This document shows positions 32,489 through 44,732 of a stretch of 64,000 bases of DNA, piece after piece. The notes beneath the pieces were generated by a model. That model made no database searches. It saw only the letters and a list, made by a program, of their open reading frames with translations, and was not told the DNA's origin. The stretch's first letter is position 1, and every line of letters starts with the position of its first letter. The stretch comes from Grammothele lineata (lineage: Eukaryota > Basidiomycota > Agaricomycetes > Polyporales > Polyporaceae): the NCBI GenBank assembly GCA_002150815.3, contig NDFF03000320.1, positions 310,001 through 374,000 on the forward strand, read 5' to 3'. A program made the position numbers and the translations under genes.

Positions 32489-34625
32489 ATGCGCGTGCCT
32501 CGTGCTGCTGCTATCCTCGCCCCTGCGCTCGCCGCGGCTCTCGCTGCCGCCTCCGCTGTCCCTTGCTCACCAGGGCAGGCACTTGACTGTGTCCCGGCCC
32601 TCGCTGAGCAACATCTCCGAGCAAGAGATGGCAGCCACGGTCATGGAGGGCACGGCCACCATGCCCAGCCACTCACCGAACTCAATGAGACCGAAGTCAC
32701 CATGTACCACGACCCAACACCTTCATCGTACTACTGGATTGACTTCGTCGACTCCCCGGATGACGAGAAGCGGTATCCGGGATTAATGGGGTTGCACATA
32801 CTCTTCATGTCTCTTGCGTTCTTCGGCGCGCTCCCAATAGGTGCGCTTCATCTGGGGCTCTTCTCGAATCTCATTCCTCGTTAATTTCGTGCTCCGTGAA
32901 GGCATCGCCCTTCGCTCTGTGAAGCACGCATGGCACGGTGTTACTGTCATCCTCTTCTACACCCTCGTTACCCTTGGTCTCTCCACAAGTGCGCTCTACC
33001 GCAAATTGACGCCAGACATGTCCGTACTTCTCGGCGCTCTATTTCAGCCACCGCGCAGTTAACCGAGCATGTCGTCACAGGTACGAGAGCAACAAGCACG
33101 GCTCCCAAGGCTATTTCTTCCTCGCTTGCGCCGTGGCCATCTCCGCCTACGATGTCTTTTGCCTTATCGCGCGATTGGTAACGTACGTCCGCTCGATTCG
33201 CAGCGGAGAAGAGCGTTTCGCGATCAAGAGGTCCTGGAGCTATGTCGTCCTCGGTCGCGACGAGCACCTGCCCGCGGAATCCGCCGAGTACGCCAACCTT
33301 GTAGAGGATCCTGAAGAGATGGAGGAGGCCGAGCTGAAGGCTGTCGATGATGAGACGGATCCCATCCACGTCAGACGCGCGCGCGTCGTCGAGCCCATCC
33401 GAACCGACATAGACATGGACGCCGAACATAGCGAAACCGAACGTTGGGCGCGCAACGTCCGTCATTCCCGCCAAAGCTCGTATCCTCATTCTGCGGTCTC
33501 GGAGAGGACATTGCTCGGCGGTTTGCATTCTCCTCGCCACTCGGACGACTCCCTCCACGAATCCGGCAATATCTACCCCTGGCAAGGCAAGAGGGGGATG
33601 GAGCTGCTTCGGGTCATTGGCCGCGCAGTGTTTGCAACCGCGGAGCGCTTGTTGGTCTTCGCGGGCTTGATGCAAGTCGTCACCGGTATCATCATTTACA
33701 CGGGCGGATGCCGCGGCAATTATCTTAACGGCTGCCTCGCACACCTTATCAGTGAGTTCGGTGCCGTGTTCATTCATTACCCACAGAATTCTTATGTTCT
33801 AAATCCGTAGAGGGTGGCATTTTCTGGTGCTACGGTCTTGTGACCTTCGCCCGTTTTCTGGGTGCCTTCTCCGACCTCGGATGGGCCTGGAACCGCGCTC
33901 CCCGCCATCACGGAAGGTACCCTACGGCCGAGTTCGTCGAGTCCCTCGTCATCTTCCTTTACGGCATCTCGAACACCTGGATGGAGCGCTTTGGTGCGCA
34001 TCCTGGTGACCCATACACAACCAAGCAGATGCAGCACATCAGCATCGCCGTCATGTTCTGGTTCGCCGGTCTCGTGGGTATGGGCATCGAGTCGAAGCGC
34101 ATCCGCCGTTGGCTCGCCGCGGGCGCGACCGCCGCGGTGCCCGCCGCGGACCGCTCGCAAGAGGCGGTTGCAGAGCCTCCGAGTTACGTCGCGTCCTTCA
34201 ACCCGTTCCCCGCGCTCTGTATCGGCATCACCGGGGCAGCGATGAGCGCCCACTTCCAGACGTACCTCTTCCAGGTGCAGATCCACATGCTCTGGGGCTA
34301 CCTCCTTTCCGGCTTCGCCGTCCTCCGCTGTCTCACCTATTTCTTCCTCTGGCTCGGCCCTCCCCGCTCGATCCTGCCCTCGCGCCCACCCACGGAGGCG
34401 CTCGCGGCGTTCCTGCTCGCGTGTGGGGGGCTCGAGTTCATGTTCTCGACGGAGGAACTCACGATCGCCGCAATGCGCCAGGGCCACGACGATGCTATGA
34501 TGTTCCTCAACGTCGGCGTCGCGATCACCTGCTTAGCATTCTGCTGGACGCTGCTCGTTGTCGGCTTCAAGGGCTGGCTCAAGAGCCATACGCAGGGCGC
34601 GATGAAGTTCCACAGCTCGGCATGA
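32489..34625 (+). CDS. YTP1: YTP1-like multipass membrane protein
   Basis: Fungal membrane protein of the Ytp1 family (yeast protein of type-III membrane topology, function still unclear; regarded by some as respiration-related). Four exons (32489-32840, 32902-33019, 33081-33751, 33811-34625) give 651 codons. A signal peptide (RAAAILAPALAAALAAASAV) is followed by a short His/Gly-rich lumenal segment (SHGHGGHGHHAQ), then a DUF2427-like helical pair (GLMGLHILFMSLAFFGALPIGI and HGVTVILFYTLVTLGLSTSALY), an acidic cytosolic loop around residues 220-310, and the Ytp1 C-terminal domain with several helices: LLVFAGLMQVVTGIIIYTGG, GIFWCYGLVTFARFLGAFSDLGW, and the motif ISNTWMERFGAHPGDPYTTKQMQHISIA. 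The His-rich patch could bind metal (inference). The start has the signal peptide immediately behind it, which supports the choice. Confidence 0.9.
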
Positions 34626-35330
34626 GCTGTCGGGCTCTCGCCATACCCGCCCCGCATCGTCCTCAGAGTGCATACCCCAGCGCCCCGCCTTTGGCCCAGA
34701 CCAGTACTACCCTCCGACTTGTTCCTTATCCCCATCCTATCCTCACGACTCTGCCCTACGTCTGTTGTGCACTGTGATTCCCTTCTCGCATTGCTGATTT
34801 ATTCGCTTAACGACCTGCTACGCCGTGTTGTACCCCGACGTAATGAAAATGTACATGTACCCTCGCTGTACTTACCTGCCCTGTCTAATGCATGTTGTAC
34901 ACTTTCGAATCCTCGCGCGTGATGGGATTTTTACCCTCCCTTTCTGGCGTCATGTTGACACGAGAAGGGATGAATAAGGTGATTGCGCCACCGATTCACC
35001 GTCCGACGCGAGGTTCTTTGCAAGCGGCCCGAGGCGCAAGCGCTTGCTTTAGTCATGACATTGCCCGATCGATCGAGCCGTATATTATCTGGCGAGGGCT
35101 CCGAGTCTCACATAGCACGCGGCGAACGCGATTTCACGGGAGCGGCACCGATTGCTAGCGGCACCGAGCAGAGTCTGCTTTCAAAGCGACTTCGAGGACG
35201 GCGGCCGAGTACTGAGTAAGCCACGATGCTGTTGCTCCGATGTGCTTATCAGAAACTCAGGCTGATTTGCATGATGCTACCCGGCTTAGGTGTCTCATCT
35301 CCGGATATCTCGACCCGAACGGCTAACGAG
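34626..35330. other. Intergenic region, YTP1 3' side / ChaC promoter
   Basis: 705 bp between two plus-strand genes. Open frames are short and unsupported. It should contain the YTP1-like 3' UTR and the promoter of the gamma-glutamylcyclotransferase gene. Confidence 0.45.
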
Positions 35331-36743
35331 ATGACGAACGAGAAGCCGTATGTTGTATTCGGATACGGATCACTCATCTGGAAGGCGAGTGCTCGAGTTG
35401 TTCGGCGCGGCTCGGGTGGTTTTCCGCTTGCGGCATATGCATTGTGCTGTGCTGTTCGGCTACTATCATCTGGGAACTAACTACTTTGCGTCTTAGCCAC
35501 CACCCCATGTGATTGCCCAAAGTGCGTCTTTTCTGATCACGTCAACGCACCTTTGCGCGCGCATGTTTTGATTATCTGCGTCTCGCGCGCCAGCTCCGGG
35601 TTACTTGAAGGGCTACGTGCGGCGGTTCGCACAGAAGTCTCACGACCACCGAGGGACACCTGAGGTATTAATCGACCGCTGCTTTATTGAAAGACGCCCT
35701 GATGGAACATGTTAATTGGAACGTTATGCGATCTCTAGAACCCTGGAAGGGTTGTCACCCTAATTCACAAGGAAGATTGGGACAAGTTCTCCGCATCTGT
35801 AAGCCTCCAGATGCTAGAATTGAGATTGGGAAGGGACTCATCACGATTGTCCATAGGATCCCTTTCCGGAAGACATTGTGTGGGGTGCGTGAGCTTGATA
35901 TCGGTTGGGTGAGCCACTTGCATTACGAGCTATTGAACGTTTTATAGGCGTCGCATATACTATAGACCCCACGTACGAGTCCGAGGTGCGCGACTACCTA
36001 GGTATGTCAGGTTGACTACGACTGCAAATGTTCTAGTTGAAATTTGGCCCACATAGATTACCGAGAGAAGGTTCGTTCGATGTTCGCTTCTTCGACTTCG
36101 AGAGTTGCGCTGTAAATGCATACATAGGACGGCTATACTCTGGAGGAGGTAGACGTGTATGGTGTAGTAGACGGTCACGAGACGCTGGTTCTGCCGAAAG
36201 TAAGCAGGCCGTCATGCACACTGAATGACCGGGAAATTGATGAGAATGCCCAGACATTCGTACGCTTCATGGAGCTTTGTGACTATTCGGCCTGTTTTTT
36301 CTAACGCCTCTAATTGTAGTGTTATGTCGGCAGACCTGACAACCCATCCTTCAGTATGTCGCCGCTCGTTATCTCCCGCATTGAATGGGTTTGCAGTACT
36401 GACCAATAACTTTCCAGTCGGCTCAGAACCAATAGACCAACTTTCCGACCGCATATGGCAGTCCATTGGTCCTTCAGGGCCAAACAAGGTGAGCAGATCC
36501 TCTATTTTGCGTCGCAGGTTAGCCAAGAGTCGTTGGAATCCAGGAATACCTGTACCATTTGTCCGAGGCTGTCAGAAAACTTGCACCAGAGTCACACGAT
36601 CCGCACTTGGCTGCACTAGAGGTGAGTACTGTCACTTATCATTAAGATTTCTCATTAAATCTCTGTTGGGATAGGCGAGGTGTCGAGAAATGGACCGGGG
36701 AGCAGCAGGGACCAGAACGTCTTCTGGAATGAATGAGAATTAA
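35331..36743 (+). CDS. GCG1: ChaC-like glutathione-specific gamma-glutamylcyclotransferase
   Basis: ChaC/Gcg1 enzymes cleave cytosolic glutathione to 5-oxoproline and Cys-Gly, lowering the glutathione pool. The gene is fragmented into 12 small exons (35331-35384, 35497-35521, 35594-35664, 35739-35798, 35857-35884, 35948-36001, a 14 bp exon 36057-36070, 36128-36199, 36320-36353, 36418-36488, 36544-36621, 36675-36743), total 209 codons in perfect phase. Motifs: the substrate-binding FGYGSLIWKPPPHVI near the N-terminus, LKGYVRRFAQKSHDHRGTPE, NPGRVVTLIHKEDWD, DIVWGVAYTIDPTYESEVRDYL, YREKDGYTLEEVDVYG, YVGRPDNPSFIG and APESHDPHLAALE. The first intron (35385-35496) needs a GC-AG splice (AAG/GCGAGT), see findings. 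The start methionine sits eight residues before the first core strand. Identification is firm; the last exon's tail is not conserved. Confidence 0.93.
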
Positions 36744-37100
36744 TGGACCGTGCGAGTGAGAAAACCGAAGGTGGGCTAGCCACATCTTGTGTTGACGGGG
36801 TGTTGTATCGTCCGTGAAGTTGAGGATGAAGTCACATACGACTCGGAGACCGGAACAAGGACTCTATAAGGCGCTATGTACCTACATACAGACGCTCAGA
36901 TGAGATCGGGGTAGCACCGACACTGTGATCGCATGCGCCCGTGTTGCCTTCGACTTCAAGTTCCTGCTCACTTGTCCGGCACAGCTCCTTTTTCAACCTG
37001 CTTCTCCATACGTGTGGCAGTAAATACCATACCAGGCTCTGAGTTCCCTTTGCTTCCGTGAATACCACTTGAGCAACAACGGCGCTCCTTCCGTGCTAGG
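36744..37100. other. Intergenic region, SEC10 promoter
   Basis: 357 bp between the gamma-glutamylcyclotransferase stop and the SEC10 start, both on the plus strand. Nothing specific was recognised. Confidence 0.5.
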
Positions 37101-40100
37101 ATGCAGGCCCTTGAGCCCTCCGTGCAGAATCATCTCCGCCTGGAGGCATTCGAGGTATGGGATACTGCTAGTATGCGTATCTTGCATAACCCCCATTTTG
37201 CGGTACTTGAAGGGCAAATTTGATGTCAAAGACTTCGTGGGTGCCATCTCCGAGAAGCTCATCGCTCAGTCGAAGGCGGATCCCGGACGTGAGTAGTCAA
37301 GCGTTCAGTGCACTGTTGTTCCATACCTGAACGCCCTGGCTGCAGCCTTTGATCCTAAGCCCTTCATCCGTACTTTTGAGGCCGCAGTTGACAAGCTCAT
37401 TGCCGTACGCAAGGATGTGCAGGCCAAGACGGAGCAAATGGAGAAGAGCGTCCGCGTCGCAGAGCGGGACTACTCCAAGAAGATGGCAGAGCTCAACCGC
37501 GGGTTCGAGGTGCGTCGCGCTTGTGTGCTTCTTTGGAGCTGAAACCCATCTCAACTGTGACGCAAGGCAGTCGGCCAGTCCTTCTCCGGCATGGAGACTA
37601 AGATGAACGAGGTTGGCCGGACGGCCATTCGCATCGGCGAGCAAATGGAGTCCGTGCACCAACAACGGCAACGCGCGCAAGCCGCATATGACCTCATTGA
37701 TTTTTACAATCAGTTTTCAAGAGACGATACGGAGACTCTGGATAAGCTCAAGAAGGAAGGCAAGGAGGGCAGGAGGAAGGTCGCGGTCTTGCTACGGCGC
37801 CTGGCGACGGTAGCAAAGGAGGTGGATATGGCCAATGCGGACAAGGTATGTCTTGAGTTTATACAGTTTGCGTCGACGACACACGACGGGCGGGTACTTT
37901 GCAGACGAGAGAGAATATCGATAGGTATTGCGAGAAGTTCGAGAAGGACATGTTGCACCTTTTCGACCGAGCATACAGACGAGGCGATCCCAAGATGATG
38001 CATGTAAGCACTCTCGGCAGCGTTTGTACGAAGCTACCCGGTACTCACCACCCCGCAGCATTGTGCCCAGACGCTGCTGGACTTCAACGGCGGCGCCTCA
38101 TGTGTGCAAGTCTACGTTAATCAACATGACTTCTTCATCAATCGTGTGCGTGCAGAAGAGAACATTGACGCCAAATTGTTCGTATTCCGATACTGTTCCT
38201 CGTGTGCATATGTTTACAACGTCCGTAGATGGGATAGCCTACCTGATCCCGACGCCCCTCCCCCTACATCTGAGTCTGGTCTGCAGGACCTTTTCCAGGA
38301 GATCCGTACAACGGTTGGCCAAGAAGCCCAAATTGTCCAAGCGGTCTTCCCAAATCCTGCCTATGTGATGCAGGTGTTCTTGCAGCGTGTCTTTGCACAA
38401 TCGGTAACGCTGTTGGATCATCGTCTTTTGGCCGCGTCATACGCTAACTCGCCAGCTAGATTCAACAACACCTAGAACAACTCGTTGCACGGACAACAGA
38501 GATGCCTGAACTTGGGTTCCTCCGAATATTACAGCTTGTGCACCAAATGACGTCAATCCTAGTTGAAGACCTCAAGGCATATGAACTTCCATCCGTTATC
38601 CCGCGCTCACCAACAGACGCGAACGAATTTACCCGGACGATGAAAGGCTTGCCTGCCAACAATGCCTCAAGCAACGCGACCGCCGCTACAGTTAGCACGA
38701 TGCTAGAGACAGCAATGGAGGAACTATTCGTGCCATACACGGAAGGCCAACGATACCTTGAGCGGGAGAGCCAAAGTCTGAGCGAATTGTACGCCGGGTA
38801 CCTTGCAAAATTCACTCGTTATCATGTGAGCTTTCCCTGTGATACCGTGTACGTCGTCTCACACCACATCGTCTAGGAGCGGATAGACACCAAGGGGAAG
38901 TCATCCATGTTTGGCCGTATGGTTGACCAGTTAAGTGCAGCCGCAGCGACATCTCCCTCCGGGGGAAGTTCCACTTCTGCGCAGGCTGCTGCCGCGCTGA
39001 TGCGATTCGGTGGGTTGGGATCGGCGAACGAGAAGGCCGCGAAGGAGGCAAATGAGGACCCCATTCGGGAGGAGGATGGTGTTCTCAGCGTGCTCGTTGC
39101 GGAGCAGATGCTGAAATGGCATGCGGAGGCTATTGGCCGTGCCGTAGAGCTCAGTTCTGCGAATGACGCGTAAGACTATTCCTCAGCCTATGTCAAACCA
39201 CTGGCTGATTGCGATATCTAGGCCAAAACATACGTTCGCGCTCATGAGAGTACTCTCTGCGGCGATCGCTGACTCGTATGTCGAAACGGCGCTAGACACG
39301 TGAGTGGCACTCCATCGCTTGTGGCAGCTCTATTCACGGTCCTTGTGCAGCGTGATAGTTCGCCTAGAAACGGCTGACACGAAGACGGAGCCCAGCATGC
39401 AACCGCTCACGGTCTTGCGAGAGGTCAACCTCATCCTCCACCTATGGCAGCGTTATGTCACGATGGCCTTGCTCCCGTTAGCGAGTAGCTCCGTGACGGT
39501 TCGTCGCGAAATGGTGATCTTCAACAATCAGGCTGTTAGCAGAGTCGAGGGTGCAGCGAATCAGGTCACCCAGAAGCTCACAGATGGTACGTCTTCTGGT
39601 GGCTCAATTGCTATGGCACAACGCTGACGGAGATCCAATAGCCATCATCAGTTGGCTATCCACACAGCTAGCGAAGCAGAAGAAGACTGACTTCAAGCCT
39701 AAGAACGACGACTTGTCATTTGCGCGTGTCAATACGGAACCCTGCGTCGCTTGTTGCGAAATGCTGGAGAAGGTTCGCGACTTTGCTAAAGCGGGTCTCA
39801 GTGGGAAGAACCTAGAGGTTTTCCTAACGGAGGTCGGCGTTGCCTTCCACAGGTACGACGCATGCCATATCGTCCCGCACCTCGTAGCTGACAGCGTCTG
39901 GATCTTCCAGCCTGCTCCTCGATCATCTAAGGAAGTTCCCCGTGAGCGCGACCGGCGGTCTCATGCTCGCCAAGGACATCAAGTCTTATCAGGATGTGAT
40001 CGACACTTTCTCCATCCCCTCTCTACACGAACGCTTCGAGTTCATCCGCCAGCTCGGCAACGTCTTCCTGGTCAAGCCCGACATCCTCCAGTCATACATC

Positions 40101-40424
40101 ACTGAGGGCTACCTGGGGCGCATCGACGCGAATCTCCTCCGGCCGTATCTCGCGCAACGCGCGGACTGGGGCACTGCTGAGAAGGGCTTCAACGAAGTCG
40201 TCGATACCCTCGGTGGCGGGGGTGCGGCGGACGGCAAAGGCAGCATGCGCGATCGGTTCGGGATGGGTAGGCTGAGCATGATCATGAAGGACCTCGAGCC
40301 CCTCCGCGAGCAGATCAATCTCCCGAGCATGCCGCCTATGAGCGGCTTTGCTGGTGGGCTTGCATCATCATTCGCTAACGCGAGGCCATCTCGCTTCAGC
40401 AGCGGACTTCATGTAGCACCTTAG
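37101..40424 (+). CDS. SEC10: Exocyst complex component Sec10
   Basis: Sec10 is one of eight exocyst subunits that tether secretory vesicles to the plasma membrane at sites of polarized growth. Thirteen exons (37101-37154, 37213-37288, 37346-37509, 37567-37845, 37905-38003, 38059-38177, 38229-38403, 38460-38825, 38877-39169, 39222-39299, 39351-39586, 39642-39852, 39911-40424) give 887 codons, close to the family length. N-terminal stretch GKFDVKDFVGAISEKLIAQS, coiled-coil VRKDVQAKTEQMEKSVRVAE, and the highly conserved TRENIDRYCEKFEKDML, DPKMMHHCAQTLLDFNGG and VQVYVNQHDFFINR. The C-terminal half contains VEDLKAYELPSVIP, FPVSATGGLMLAKDIKSYQD, and RFEFIRQLGNVFLVKPDILQSYI. The intron at 38178-38228 is a multiple of three and has no stop, so it could be retained without a frameshift. 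All introns are GT-AG. The start MQALEPSVQNHL matches relatives. Confidence 0.95.
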
Positions 40425-40528
40425 GGCAAATCGTGCGTTCGCTTGGACGGATGGATAAGTTATGCTTTCCGGCTTGGACATGTGTGTATGATACAGAGTT
40501 GAATGTAGACACAGCAACCTTGTGGAGC

Positions 40529-41950
<1,422 letters not shown>

Positions 41951-42700
41951 AACTCGGGCTGAGAGGAGGTCAAGAAACGAAACGAAGGAGCGTCGTCGAG
42001 CTAGTCTCACGCGTACCCCAGTGCGGGGAGCATGACATGACCCGGCCGTCTGGGGTAGACGCGTGACGTCGTGTGCGAGCTAAGCGAGCGCACATTGGCA
42101 AGCGGGGTAGGCATGGCAAGCTGTTCACTTGTCCAATTCTCTGCACGGCGGCGGGTGTGGCGGGGTACAGGGTACAGGACTAGCTAGAGCGTACAAGTAC
42201 TTTCAGGGGTGCAAACAGGAGACCTATGGGACAAGAAGACACGAAGCGGGGGACAACACACACTACTCTGAGAGTCAGACAGGAGGGGGTGGTACGAGTC
42301 GTCGGACGACCAATTCCAGGAACCGATGGCGACGAGGGATACCAATAGGGTTACACGGTGCGCAACAAGAAGGGGGAAAACGCGCGCAAACAAGTTGTAC
42401 CAATGGATGTGCCAATGTCTGACGCCGCCCGGGAAGGTGGGCGGCCAGTGGCACGCGGCGGCCACCGCGGAGTACAACATCGCTGATGCCCAAGAAGAGG
42501 AAGTGAGTGAAGGACGGTGGCCGCGGCAGACAAGCGGAAGATAGGAGGGGGGACACTAGGAACGTCGCTTGTCTGGTGTATGTAGAATTGTTCGGTGGGT
42601 ATAGCTGTTTCAAGGAAGAGGCGTGAGCACCAACTCCTTATACGAAGTGAACGACGACACTCACTGGACACACGCGCCCACGTACCGCGCATGGGCCCGT
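41951..42700. other. Intergenic region
   Basis: About 750 bp between two minus-strand genes, with the hydratase promoter and the 3' UTR of the Ser/Thr-rich protein gene. Open frames on both strands overlap without motifs. No RNA gene or repeat was recognised. Confidence 0.45.
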
Positions 42701-44297
42701 CTACTGGGCCTCGCCCGTATACACGACCTCGTCGTGTGCGGCGTAGTGCTGCTGGTGCACGGGCGGCGCACCCGCGGCGTAGGTCATGTTGCTCGGGTCC
42801 GCGTACGGGTGCGGCGAGCTAGGCGAGCGGTTGCGCGAGATCTCCATGCCCTGCTGCTGCTGCATTTGCTGCTGCTGAGGCTGGGGCTGGAGCTGCTCCG
42901 CGCCGTACGCCCCATACGCGTACTGGCCCTGCTGCTCAGATACGACGTACTGCTGGTTCTCATACCCCGCGCCATAGCCACCCGCGTACCCCGCGTACTG
43001 CGAAGGGTCGTAGGTCATGCCCGGGGGGTACTCCGCGTTGTAGCCGTAGCCGTAGTCCGCCTGCTGGACATACTCCTGTTGCTGTTGCTGCTGCTGCTGC
43101 TGGGCGTATGCACCGTGCGCGCCCGCGCCATACGCGGCGGCGGACGTGTCCATCAGCTGCTGGGGCTGACCGTAGCCTTCCATCGCAGGGAGACCGTAGT
43201 GCATCGCGCGGTCCGGGTACGCGTCCGTGGCAGCGTGTGCGGTCACGGGGAGCGCGTTGAGTTCCTCGGGGTCAGGCCCACCCGTGAAGCTCATCTGAGT
43301 CGGACTCGGGCTCGCAGCGCGCATGTCGCTCGCACTGCCGCCGCCGGTGCTGCCCGCGCCGTTGGGGCCGTTGTACTTTTCGAAGTAGGTCATGTCCTCC
43401 TCATCCTGAAGGCGCGCGGCGCGGCGCTTGGCGAGGACGACGGCGTAGAGGATGCCGCCGAGGACGAGGACGCCGACAACGGAGAAGGTGCTGGCGACGG
43501 CGGCGGTGTTCTGGAAGAATCTGTGATGATTGGATTAAATGGGATGGGAGACGGGTGAGATACGGAGGATTTAAGGCGTGATGGAGGGAATGCGGCTCAC
43601 CCTTTTGACGAGGTGCTAGCGCCAGCCGCGGAGGCAGCCGTCGAGGTGGCAGACTCGGACGTCAGAGACCATGCGTAGGAGGTCGTCGAAGAGGACGAGG
43701 CCAAGGGCCGGGTAGAGGTGATGGTGAGAACCGCGGGAGCAGCAGACGAGATCTTGGAGACGGAAGAGCTGCTGCTCGAGGACGAAGAGCTGGGTTTGGA
43801 CAAACAACGTGAGCGAACGCCAAAGGCTTCATGAAGAGCAGGTAGGCAACTTACGAGGAGCTCGAGCTGGAAGAAGAGGACGAAGTTGAGGACGAGGAAG
43901 ACGAAGACGAAGAGGACGACGAAGAGACCGAAGAGGAGGAGGATGACGACGAAGTGTTGTCCTCGGCTTCGGCGGTTGTCTGTGCAGCAGCGGAGGAAGA
44001 CGTCTTGGTCGGGGTGCTCGAAGAGCTGGATGTAGTGGCGGACGTGACGGGTGTAGTCGAGGTAGACGAGGTCGTAGGAGCGGCCGAGGTAGTAACCGCC
44101 TGGCTCGAGGAGGTGCTCGCCGGTGCGGAGTTGCTCGTCGAGGATCCGGCAGCGCCAGAGTCTGTCGGCGCGAGGTCAGAGAAGAGGTCGCCTCCGGACG
44201 AGTCGGCAGCGCGGACGAGAAGGAGCGACTGGGAGAAAAAGAGCGCGAGGGAAAAGAGCGTGAGGACGCGCGCCGCGGACGCCAAGCGGCAGCGCAT
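42701..44297 (-). CDS. Ser/Thr-rich single-pass membrane protein with signal peptide and Gln/Tyr-rich tail
   Basis: Three exons (43855-44297, 43601-43789, 42701-43520) give 483 codons. The N-terminus is a clear signal peptide (ASAARVLTLFSLALFFSQS, cleavage after LLLVRA). Next comes about 190 residues of nearly pure Ser/Thr/Ala, presumably heavily O-mannosylated. One membrane helix (VASTFSVVGVLVLGGILYAVV) is followed by a basic anchor LAKRRAARL and a cytosolic tail full of Gln, Tyr, Gly and Ala, with a poly-Gln run from a CAG/CAA repeat (43076-43102). The order signal peptide, mucin-like ectodomain, single helix, low-complexity tail resembles fungal wall sensors and mucin-type signalling proteins (Mid2, Msb2-like), but no defining domain is present. 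It has the same plan as the protein at 18776-20356. Confidence 0.78.
43076..43102. repeat. CAG/CAA trinucleotide repeat encoding poly-Gln
   Basis: A short array of CTG/TTG units on the plus strand that reads as consecutive Gln codons (CAG, CAA) in the tail of the Ser/Thr-rich membrane protein. CAA interruptions are present, which stabilise such arrays. Confidence 0.85.
43857..43950. repeat. Serine-codon low-complexity repeat
   Basis: Purine-rich imperfect GAG/GAA/GAC array on the plus strand, read on the minus strand as Ser codons (TCC, TCG, TCT, AGC) in the ectodomain of the Ser/Thr-rich protein. It falls at the end of exon 1, right before the intron 43790-43854, so repeat changes here could shift the splice site. 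Confidence 0.75.
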
Positions 44298-44732
44298 GTC
44301 GAGTGCTGGTGGGGGGAGGAAGAGGGGGAGTGGCGGGGAGATGGCGTCGGCGTCGACGAGGACGATGGAGACGGGGGACGGCAAGCGGAGGGTCACGCGA
44401 AGGGGCAACGGAAGGCGGGCTTGAAGCGAGTCGCCAGCCTCGGCGCGGGCAAGACCGATCTGCCAGCCGCGGCCGCCCTGAGCCGCATCGCGCTCCGTGC
44501 CTCTCGCCCACGGCGCTTCTGATTGCGTTCTCTCTCTCGGGCCACCACCATCACATCTGACATATGCCATCCATTCGTATCTTACATCCATTCGTGTCTC
44601 CTCTCAATCGCGGCGTAGTCTGCATACAAATCAAGACATTCAACTTGCCCATCCAAACCGCTCCACCTGCTGTGAACCGCCGTCCACGAAGTTCCCCGAA
44701 GCGTTCAAGAACCCCAGCCGCGTGCGACCGCC
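44298..44732. other. Promoter region of the Ser/Thr-rich protein gene
   Basis: 435 bp between two minus-strand genes; GC-rich near the start codon, no recognised elements. Open frames here are antisense or low-complexity and not supported. Confidence 0.45.

Noticed and set aside
38178..38228. Reading through the 51 bp segment in SEC10 as coding
   Set aside because: The segment is open and a multiple of three, but the inserted residues (VFRYCSSCAYVYN) are not in the family and GT/AG ends are present; treated as an intron.
42623..43558. 311-codon plus-strand open frame opposite the Ser/Thr-rich membrane protein
   Set aside because: It is the antisense shadow of the Gln/Tyr-rich tail (Leu/Arg/Val-rich translation of CTG/GTA repeats). 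The sense strand gives a coherent protein with signal peptide and membrane helix.
43954..44424. 156-codon plus-strand open frame antisense to the Ser-rich ectodomain
   Set aside because: Repetitive Glu/Val-rich reading produced by the complement of Ser/Thr codons; no start context or family.
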